11,090 bases of DNA from positions 1-11,090 of the forward strand of contig JAMFST010001376.1 in assembly GCA_026225435.1 (NCBI GenBank). The letters run 5' to 3'. Shown piece after piece: positions 6,148-11,090 of the stretch (the stretch's first letter is position 1; every line of letters begins with the position of its first letter). Source of the stretch: Labilithrix luteola. Lineage in GTDB: Bacteria > Myxococcota_A > Polyangia > Polyangiales > Polyangiaceae. Below the pieces are notes generated by a model that made no database searches, was not told the DNA's origin, and saw only the letters and a program-made list of their open reading frames with translations. The position numbers were made by a program, and so were the translations under genes.

Positions 6148-7702
6148 GCGTCTCACCCAGGGGGTCCACCGCGCGCTCGCCCAGCGACCGAGCCAGCTCG
6201 CCAGCGTCTTCGGCGAGCGTCGCCAGACCTGGGCGCAGCTGGCCGATCGCATCGCCCGCTTCGGGGCTGTGCTGCAGAAGCTGGGGATGCAGCGGGCGGA
6301 TCGCGTCGGCATGCTGGCGATCAACTCGGACCGCTGGCTGGACTTCATGTTCGGCACCTGGTGGGCCGGCGGCGCGCTCAACCCGGTGAACATTCGCTGG
6401 AGCGCCGCCGAGATCGCCTTCTCGCTCGACGACTGCGAGACCAAGCTTCTCCTCGTCGACGAGAAGTTCGCTCCGCTGGTCCCCGAGCTGCGCGCGCGCT
6501 CGAAGTCACTCACCACGGTGATCTACTCCGGCGAAGGCCCGGCACCCGAAGGGACGCTCTCGCTGGAGGCGCTCCTGGCCGAGACGCAGCCGGTGCCCGA
6601 CGTCGCTGCCGGCGCCGAGGATCTCGCGGGTGTGTTCTACACCGGCGGCACGACGGGCTACCCCAAGGGGGTCATGCTCTCGCACGCGAGCCTCCTGTAC
6701 AACGGGATGGCCTGCCTCCTCGAGCTGCCGTACCACGACGACGAGGTGGTCCTCGCCTCGCCCCCGCTCTTCCATCAGGCGGGGATGTGCATCGTGCTCC
6801 GCTGCTTCATCCGCACCAGCCTGATGGTCATCATCCCCAACTACACCCCGCTGGAGATCATGGCGGCGGTGCAGAAGGAGCGCTGCACCTTCACCCTGCT
6901 GGTGCCGACGATGATCCAGCTGGTGGTCGACCACCCGGACGTCGGCGCCTACGATCTCTCCAGCCTGACCCGCGTGCTCTACGGCGCGTCGCCCATCACC
7001 GACGGCCTCCTGGAGCGCGCCTTCGTGCGGCTCCCCTCGGTGAGCTTCATCCAGGGCTACGGCATGACCGAGACGAGCGGCCCGTACACGGTGCTGCCGG
7101 CGCGCTACCACACGCCGGAGGGGCGCAGGCCGGACCGCCTCCGCTCCTGCGGTCGCCCCGTCCACGGGATGGACCTGCGCGTCGTCGACCCCGACGGTAA
7201 CGATGTTCCACGCGGGACCATCGGGGAGATCATCTCGCGCGGGCCGGCGCTCATGCAGGGCTACTGGAAGCGCCCCGAGGAGACGGCCGCGGCGCTGAAG
7301 GGCGGCTGGATGCACTCCGGTGACGCCGGCTTCCTCGACGACGAGGGGTTCGTCTTCATCTGCGACCGGGTGAAGGACATGATCGTCTCCGGCGGCGAGA
7401 ACGTCTATTCGAGCGAGGTGGAGAACGCCATCGCCCGCCACCCCGACGTGGCGCTATGCGCGGTGGTCGGCATCCCCAGCGAGCGCTGGGGCGAGGCGGT
7501 GCACGCCATCGTGGTGCGGCGCACGGGGAGCGAGATCTCCGCCGCCGACCTGCGCGCCTTCTGCAAGACGCTCATCGCCGGCTACAAATGTCCGGGTACC
7601 GTCGACTTCCGCGAGAGCCTGCCGCTGTCGGCGGCGGGCAAGCCGCGCAAGGATCTGCTCCGCGAGGAGCTCTGGAAAGGGCACACCCGCCGGGTGAGCT
7701 GA
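6140..7702 (+). CDS. AMP-forming acyl-CoA synthetase (ANL superfamily)
   Basis: This 520-residue enzyme activates a carboxylic acid: acid + ATP + CoA gives acyl-CoA + AMP + PPi. The ANL motifs are all present: the phosphate-binding YTGGTTGYPKG at residues 167-177, GYGMTE at 306-311, HSGD and the ICDRVKDMI hinge, GGENVYSSEVE of the C-terminal domain, and the adenylation lysine Lys501 in GKPRKDL. Length is normal. Substrate specificity (fatty, aromatic or cyclic acid) cannot be assigned from motifs. The start ATG 6140 lies inside the FAD-oxidoreductase gene (8-bp overlap) with CGAGG 6 bases upstream, so the two are coupled. Together with the following acyl-CoA dehydrogenase it supplies the first two steps of beta-oxidation for the enzymes of the upstream operon. 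Confidence 0.94.
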   Translation: MDERLTQGVHRALAQRPSQLASVFGERRQTWAQLADRIARFGAVLQKLGMQRADRVGMLAINSDRWLDFMFGTWWAGGALNPVNIRWSAAEIAFSLDDCETKLLLVDEKFAPLVPELRARSKSLTTVIYSGEGPAPEGTLSLEALLAETQPVPDVAAGAEDLAGVFYTGGTTGYPKGVMLSHASLLYNGMACLLELPYHDDEVVLASPPLFHQAGMCIVLRCFIRTSLMVIIPNYTPLEIMAAVQKERCTFTLLVPTMIQLVVDHPDVGAYDLSSLTRVLYGASPITDGLLERAFVRLPSVSFIQGYGMTETSGPYTVLPARYHTPEGRRPDRLRSCGRPVHGMDLRVVDPDGNDVPRGTIGEIISRGPALMQGYWKRPEETAAALKGGWMHSGDAGFLDDEGFVFICDRVKDMIVSGGENVYSSEVENAIARHPDVALCAVVGIPSERWGEAVHAIVVRRTGSEISAADLRAFCKTLIAGYKCPGTVDFRESLPLSAAGKPRKDLLREELWKGHTRRVS

Positions 7703-7719
7703 GAGGACGGCGAGACGTC

Positions 7720-8880
7720 ATGACCGAGTTCGTTTTCAAGGAGCCGTCCTTCCTCCCCGAGGAGATGCTGATGCTGCGCGCCCAGGTGCGCCGCTTCGTC
7801 GAGACGGTGGTGATCCCGCAAGGCGACGCCTGGGAGGTGGACGGCTTCGTCCCGCGCGCGATCTTCAAGCAGATGGGCGAGATGGGCATCCTCGGGATGC
7901 GCCACCCCGAGGCCCACGGCGGCGGCGGGCTCGGGCCGATGTGCTCGGTCATCCTCGCCGAGGAGCTCTCGCGCAGCAGCTACGGCGGCTTCGCCTCGTC
8001 GACCCTGGTCCACACGGACATGTCGATCAGTCACATCGCCAAGCGCGGAACCGACGCGCAAAAGAAGAAGTACCTGCCGCCGGCGATCCGCGGCGAGAAG
8101 ATCGGCGCGGTCTGCGTCACCGAGCCGGGCGCCGGCTCCGACGTGGCCGCCATCGCCACCCGCGCGACCCGTGACGGCGACTCCTACGTGCTCGACGGCG
8201 CCAAGACGTTCATCACCAACGGCGTCTACGGCGACATCTACATCGTGGCCGCGCGCACCGATGCGAAGGCGAAGGCGAGCCGCGGCATCTCGCTCTTCAT
8301 CGTCGAGAAAGGAACACCCGGCTTCTCCGTCACCCGCAAGCTGGAGAAGCACGGCTGGCGCTCCTCGGACACCGCCGAGCTGTACTTCGAGGACGCGCGC
8401 ATCCCGGCCGAGAACCTCCTCGGCGAGGAGAACGCCGGCTTCTACGGCATCATGGACACCTTCCAGGACGAGCGCCTGCAGATCGGCGCCATGAGCGCGG
8501 GCCAGTGCAGCAAGGCCATCGAGCTCACCGTCGACTACGTCAAGACCCGCAAGGCATTCGGCGAGACGCTCTGGGAGAAGCAGGCGGTGCGCCAGAAGCT
8601 CGCTTCCCTGGCCGCCAAGGCCGCCGCCGCGCGCGCGCTCACCTACGAGGCGGCGCAGATCCTCGCCGAGGGGCGCGAGTGCATCCGCGAGGTCTCGATG
8701 ATCAAGGCCCACTGCGCCGAGGTGCTGCAGGAGGTCGTCCACGGCTGCCTCCAGCTCCACGGCGGAACCGGCTACATGATCGGGACGCCGATCGAACGGA
8801 TGGTCCGCGACGCCCGCGTGCTCACCATCGGCGGCGGCGCGACCGAGGTCATGCTCGAGGAGGTCGCGAAGCGGATGTGA
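7720..8880 (+). CDS. Acyl-CoA dehydrogenase
   Basis: This 386-residue flavoprotein has the normal family length. The FAD/substrate loop motif VCVTEPGAGSDVAA lies at residues 131-144, and the C-terminal LHGGTGYM and RDARVLTIGGGATEVM segments are typical. In short- and medium-chain enzymes the catalytic Glu sits in the last motif (YEGT); here that position is Gly (IGGGATE). A Glu at 251 in the FQDERLQIG segment occupies the position used by isovaleryl- and long-chain-type enzymes, so activity is expected. The reaction is acyl-CoA to trans-2-enoyl-CoA with electrons passed to an electron-transfer flavoprotein not encoded here. The start ATG 7720 follows the synthetase stop by 17 bp with GAGAGG upstream; the open frame extends back to 7456 but that part only shadows the synthetase gene. 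The stop is 6 bp from the convergent toxin gene, with no visible terminator. Confidence 0.94.
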   Translation: MTEFVFKEPSFLPEEMLMLRAQVRRFVETVVIPQGDAWEVDGFVPRAIFKQMGEMGILGMRHPEAHGGGGLGPMCSVILAEELSRSSYGGFASSTLVHTDMSISHIAKRGTDAQKKKYLPPAIRGEKIGAVCVTEPGAGSDVAAIATRATRDGDSYVLDGAKTFITNGVYGDIYIVAARTDAKAKASRGISLFIVEKGTPGFSVTRKLEKHGWRSSDTAELYFEDARIPAENLLGEENAGFYGIMDTFQDERLQIGAMSAGQCSKAIELTVDYVKTRKAFGETLWEKQAVRQKLASLAAKAAAARALTYEAAQILAEGRECIREVSMIKAHCAEVLQEVVHGCLQLHGGTGYMIGTPIERMVRDARVLTIGGGATEVMLEEVAKRM

Positions 8881-8886
8881 GCCTCC

Positions 8887-9297
8887 TCACGACAACCAAT
8901 TCTCGACGCGAAGCTGCTCGACGTGGCGGAAGTCGCGAACGTTGGCGGTGACGAGCGTGAGAGCGTTCACGACGGCAACAGCGGCGATCTGTCCGTCGGC
9001 GTAAGGCATCGTTCGTCCGGCCGCTTCGAGCCGTGCGCGCTCGCGTGCGTGCCACTCGGCGGCCTTGTTGTCGTAGGCGAGGGCGGTCATCTTGGTTACT
9101 GCCTCGCGCATGTACGCGCGAAGGGCCTCGCGACGCTTGCCCTCGGGAAGGCGCTCGATCCCGTAGAGCGCCTCATGAAGGGTCACCGACGCGATGGCCA
9201 GCTTTGCCTCGTTGGCGCGTAGCCGCTTGAGAAAGCCCGCGTTCGGCGCGGGTCTCATGGGCTCGGCGAGCGCGTTGGTGTCGAGCAGGAACTTCAC
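8887..9297 (-). CDS. vapC: VapC-like PIN-domain toxin (type II toxin-antitoxin)
   Basis: This 136-residue PIN-domain protein begins MKFLLDTNALAEP (GTG start at 9297). The acidic residues of the PIN active site are in place: Asp6, Glu42 (TLHEALYG), Asp101 (YADGQIA) and Asp122 in TANVRDF. The family are Mg2+-dependent RNases that cut tRNA or rRNA and stop translation when not held by the antitoxin. A GTG at 9300 is an alternative start, but 9297 gives a GTGA overlap with the antitoxin stop, the usual coupling of such pairs. The open frame continues to 9408 in the antitoxin region and that part is not real. The intact length and residues suggest a functional toxin. It is convergent with the acyl-CoA dehydrogenase gene. 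Confidence 0.9.
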   Translation of the reverse strand: MKFLLDTNALAEPMRPAPNAGFLKRLRANEAKLAIASVTLHEALYGIERLPEGKRREALRAYMREAVTKMTALAYDNKAAEWHARERARLEAAGRTMPYADGQIAAVAVVNALTLVTANVRDFRHVEQLRVENWLS

Positions 9298-9566
9298 CAC
9301 CGGACCGGCCTCCCCTGAGGGTTCGCGTCGCGGAGACCGTCGAGGGCGCTCGCGGCGTCCAGCTCTGCGAGATTGTGGGTCGCCCTGACGTGCTCGATTG
9401 CGGCCCATACGCCTTCGCTCTTTCCGCGCAAGCGGTCGTAGCTCGCACGTGAGAGAAGGATGGCTACTGGCTTGCCGCGCCGTACAATTTCTACAGGGCC
9501 GCCCTCCGCCTCATGAAGAAGGGCAGGAAGAGTGTTCTTGGCCTCGGCCACGGAGACGCGCTTCAT
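9294..9566 (-). CDS. Phd/YefM-like antitoxin of the VapBC-type pair
   Basis: This 90-residue protein starts MKRVSVAEAKNTLPALLHEA and continues PVEIVRRGKPVAILLSRASY, the Phd/YefM DNA-binding fold; the acidic/alanine-rich C-terminal half (about residues 55-90) would fold on the toxin. It neutralises the PIN toxin and represses its own promoter, as is known for this family. ATG 9566 is chosen over the upstream TTG at 9575 because it starts the conserved domain directly. No strong Shine-Dalgarno is seen. The stop overlaps the toxin start by 4 bp. Such pairs are often horizontally acquired, and here it separates the catabolic operons from the TetR regulator. Confidence 0.88.
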   Translation of the reverse strand: MKRVSVAEAKNTLPALLHEAEGGPVEIVRRGKPVAILLSRASYDRLRGKSEGVWAAIEHVRATHNLAELDAASALDGLRDANPQGRPVRW

Positions 9567-9567
9567 G

Positions 9568-9590
9568 GCTATCAAGGTAGCTATCTACGG
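9568..9590 (-). promoter_or_regulatory. Candidate operator/promoter region of the toxin-antitoxin operon
   Basis: Directly upstream of the antitoxin start the plus strand carries GCTATC twice (9568-9573 and 9580-9585) with GTAG-CTAT-CTAC overlapping the second copy. This patch is AT-richer than its surroundings, as expected for a promoter, and its place fits the self-repression of Phd/YefM antitoxins. The arms are short, so the call is tentative. Confidence 0.35.
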
Positions 9591-9655
9591 GCCGCCGCGC
9601 CAGGCAACGACCTTCATGAGTCTCGACCCGCCGGGTGATCGCGGTGCGAATCCGG

Positions 9656-10060
9656 CTAGACCGGGTAGATCGTCATGGTTATCTCTCCGTTCAGATCGGT
9701 GACGCGCTTGACCGTTGCCGCGCCGAGGTGCGCTACGAACGCGTCGGGCGCCGAGCCTCCGCTGACTTGAAAGCCGACATTGAAGCGGCGCAGTGAGGCT
9801 CGATCCCACGCGCGACGAGCCGGCGCTGGCAAGCGCTCGATGAGCTTTGAAAAGGCGAGAATGCACCTGTCCGGCGTCAGGTCATTGCGCTCGAGCGAGA
9901 GCGGGCCACCCAGCTCGAGGGAGACGCGGTGCTTGCCGCGAACCCTGCCCGAGTGCAGCACGACCACCTTCTCACCGAGCGCGTCGATGATTTGTGTCAG
10001 GTCCGAGCGCGACTCGATATCGAGGTCCACGTTCAGGAACTCTGCGGACGGTCGAGGCAA
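9656..10060 (-). CDS. Conserved-looking hypothetical protein of 134 residues
   Basis: I do not recognise a named family. The 134-residue product begins MPRPSAEFLNVDLDIESRSD and ends VTDLNGEITMTIYPV; it alternates short hydrophobic strands (VVVLHSG, VSLELGG) with one helical region around LAFSKLIERLPAPARRAWDRA, suggesting a small soluble alpha/beta protein. No signal peptide, membrane segment, cysteine pair or metal motif is apparent; the single cysteine is in DRCILAF. Coding character is supported by the long open frame, sensible composition and tight spacing: the TTG start at 10060 comes 4 bp after the TetR stop, with AAGGTG in the TetR 3' end as possible Shine-Dalgarno. It is therefore probably co-transcribed with the TetR gene. 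No function is proposed. Confidence 0.7.
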   Translation of the reverse strand: MPRPSAEFLNVDLDIESRSDLTQIIDALGEKVVVLHSGRVRGKHRVSLELGGPLSLERNDLTPDRCILAFSKLIERLPAPARRAWDRASLRRFNVGFQVSGGSAPDAFVAHLGAATVKRVTDLNGEITMTIYPV

Positions 10061-10064
10061 CCGC

Positions 10065-10658
10065 CTACACCTTCCTGGCCGCGAGGAACCCGTGCAGAAA
10101 CAGCTGCGCCACCCGTTCCACCAGCTCGTCGGGCTTCATCGGGCCGTTCGGGCGGTACCAGAGGTCGACCCAGCTGAGCATGCCGGTGAGCAGCATCGAG
10201 TACGGCGCCACCAGCTTGCCCGGTAGGTTCGGATCGAGCGCCTCGAGCGAGGCCTCGAACAGCTTGATGACCTGCCGCTCCAGCTCGAGGATCTTCTTCA
10301 GCGGCGCGCCCGAGAGGTACTTCACGTCGTTCATCGCCACCACGTGGCGGGTGCGGGTCTGCGTCGACTTCTGGATGTAGATCTCGATCAGGAGGCGGAA
10401 GCGCTCCTCGGCAGAGCGCGCCGGATCGATCTGCTCGATGGCGTCGATGGTGCTCTGCAGGTGCTCGTGGAGCAGCGCGTAGAGCACGTCGTCCTTCGAC
10501 GGGAAGTAGTGGTAGAGCATCGACTTCGACGCTCCGCAGGCCTTGGCGACCTCCTTGAGCTGCGCGTTCGGGTAGCCGACGCGGGCGAAGAGCGCGGCGG
10601 CCGCGTCCAGGATCGCCTTCTTCTTCTCCTCGTAGTCGGCCGCTTGCTCTCGGGACAT
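10065..10658 (-). CDS. TetR/AcrR-family transcriptional regulator, PaaR-like
   Basis: This 197-residue protein has an N-terminal TetR DNA-binding domain: helix 1 around KKKAILDAAAALFARVGY (12-29), helix-turn-helix about 33-52 with recognition helix ASKSMLYHYF. The ligand-binding domain carries the pattern RHVVAMNDVKYL...PLKKILELERQ and ends in SWVDLWYRPNGPM...LFLHG, which resembles the TetR-type PaaR repressors of phenylacetate degradation; that resemblance is from memory of the family. Such proteins repress catabolic operons until an acyl-CoA intermediate binds. The palindrome at 4772-4797, upstream of the FAD-oxidoreductase operon, has the expected operator form, so this protein probably controls the pathway. 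ATG 10658 is the only convincing start; it lacks a good Shine-Dalgarno. The AI-2E-family gene ends 20 bp upstream, so read-through is possible, and two short palindromes lie in the gap. Confidence 0.92.
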   Translation of the reverse strand: MSREQAADYEEKKKAILDAAAALFARVGYPNAQLKEVAKACGASKSMLYHYFPSKDDVLYALLHEHLQSTIDAIEQIDPARSAEERFRLLIEIYIQKSTQTRTRHVVAMNDVKYLSGAPLKKILELERQVIKLFEASLEALDPNLPGKLVAPYSMLLTGMLSWVDLWYRPNGPMKPDELVERVAQLFLHGFLAARKV

Positions 10659-10659
10659 C

Positions 10660-10684
10660 TTCGGCGGCCGAAAGTAGCCTACTT
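10660..10684. repeat. Two abutting 13-bp palindromes between the AI-2E-family gene and the TetR gene
   Basis: TTCGGC-G-GCCGAA (10660-10672) and AAGTAG-C-CTACTT (10672-10684) each have perfect 6-bp arms around a single base and share one base pair. They fill the gap just before the TetR start, where autoregulatory operators usually lie; the second one covers the last codons of the AI-2E-family gene. They do not match the 4772-4797 operator, so direct binding by the same TetR is uncertain. Confidence 0.45.
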
Positions 10685-11090
10685 ACGCACGTTCCCCAGC
10701 GCCGATTCGACCCCCTCGCGCTCCACGTGCTCATCCCCTGCGCGCGCGGCGCGGCGGCGGGTGAGCGCCTCGCGCTCGTAGATCTTGAGCACCGCCAGCG
10801 CCAGCGACATGAGCAGCGGGCCGACGATGAGCCCCTGCAGCCCGAACACCTCGGCGCCTCCGAGCAGCGCGGCGAACGTGAGCAGCGCCGGCGTGTTCTC
10901 GTCGCCGCCGACGAGCCGCGGGCGGATGACGTAGTCGGACAGACCGACGACGCAGAGCGCGCCCCACACCAGCTCGAAGATGCCGCCCACTGTGTGCCCG
11001 GAGACGAGCAGGATGACGCCGGCCGGGACCCACACCAGCATGGTGCCGACGGCGGGGATGAGCGAGGCGACCGCGGTGACCGCGCCGAAG
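10679..11090 (-). CDS. AI-2E-family (PerM/YdiK-like) transporter, C-terminal part (5' end outside window)
   Basis: The frame is open from the right edge to the TAG at 10679-10681, giving about 136 C-terminal residues of an integral membrane protein. Visible features are the SLIPAVGTMLVWVPAG segment, a hydrophobic helix around IFELVWGALCVVGL, then DYVIRPRLVGG, and the GGAEVFGLQGLIVGPLL segment, matching the family signature 'P.l.g....hPl..l....gG...fGl.G...gP'. A basic, polar cytoplasmic tail of about 35 residues follows. Members export autoinducer-2 or act as ion/solute permeases; the substrate here is unknown. An internal ATG at 11041 is not the start, since upstream codons continue the family sequence. 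There is no evident functional link to the catabolic genes apart from its position upstream of the TetR gene. Confidence 0.88.
   Translation of the reverse strand, partial: FGAVTAVASLIPAVGTMLVWVPAGVILLVSGHTVGGIFELVWGALCVVGLSDYVIRPRLVGGDENTPALLTFAALLGGAEVFGLQGLIVGPLLMSLALAVLKIYEREALTRRRAARAGDEHVEREGVESALGNVRK

Noticed and set aside
7456..7719. N-terminal extension of the acyl-CoA dehydrogenase
   Set aside because: It lies in another frame of the acyl-CoA synthetase gene; family alignment starts at ATG 7720.
7582..8760. Long minus-strand open frame opposite the acyl-CoA dehydrogenase
   Set aside because: Shadow of the plus-strand gene; Leu/Arg/Asp/Gly-rich composition with no domain.
9630..9660. 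tRNA-like T-loop resemblance (GGTGCGAATCC) after the antitoxin promoter, considered as an attachment-site remnant
   Set aside because: The flanking bases do not form the T-stem and no other tRNA arm is present; the loop also lacks TTC.
10033..10734. 233-codon minus-strand frame overlapping the TetR gene
   Set aside because: Different frame from the TetR gene with no motif; the TetR frame has a clear helix-turn-helix and ligand domain.

Overview
The window is very GC-rich and densely packed, with 4-bp gene overlaps and typical proteobacterial catabolic families. That suggests a high-GC member of the Myxococcota/'deltaproteobacteria' or a neighbouring proteobacterial group. No rRNA, tRNA or other taxonomic marker is present, so the taxonomy is inference only.

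Bases 1-4678 (+ strand) are the 3' part of an operon for CoA-dependent degradation of a carboxylic acid. It holds the C-terminus of an enoyl-CoA hydratase (edge-truncated), an SDR dehydrogenase, an HSL-type alpha/beta hydrolase, an HMG-CoA-synthase-like protein fused to a DUF35/OB-fold domain, and an SCP2-type thiolase. The first three junctions are ATGA overlaps and the fourth is a 2-bp gap, so translation is probably coupled. After a 149-bp regulatory gap, bases 4828-8880 (+ strand) hold a second operon: a phytoene-desaturase-like FAD oxidoreductase, an AMP-forming acyl-CoA synthetase and an acyl-CoA dehydrogenase. Together they give a complete beta-oxidation cycle: ligase, dehydrogenase, hydratase, SDR dehydrogenase, thiolase. 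The true substrate cannot be read from sequence.

The gap before the second operon carries a near-perfect 26-bp palindrome (4772-4797) of the ACCGACCGG.CGGT type, which resembles operators of TetR-family regulators of acyl-CoA catabolism. A TetR regulator that resembles the TetR-type PaaR (phenylacetate) repressors lies on the - strand at 10065-10658 and is the obvious candidate ligand.

Bases 8887-9566 (- strand) hold an intact VapBC-type toxin-antitoxin pair (Phd/YefM-like antitoxin, PIN toxin) between the catabolic genes and the regulator. A 134-residue protein of unknown function follows, translationally adjacent to the TetR gene. The right edge is the C-terminal part of an AI-2E-family (PerM-like) membrane protein.

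The most unusual item is the HMG-CoA-synthase-like/DUF35 fusion. At the positions where the family has its Cys-His-Asn catalytic residues it appears to carry Gln, Pro and Asp, and the DUF35 part has no zinc-ribbon cysteines. Beside an intact thiolase, this suggests a non-catalytic or repurposed (decarboxylase-like) scaffold in a thiolase complex, analogous in layout to the archaeal thiolase/HMGCS/DUF35 complex and to the BbsAB and steroid-aldolase DUF35 systems. No CRISPR, insertion sequence, rRNA or tRNA was seen.
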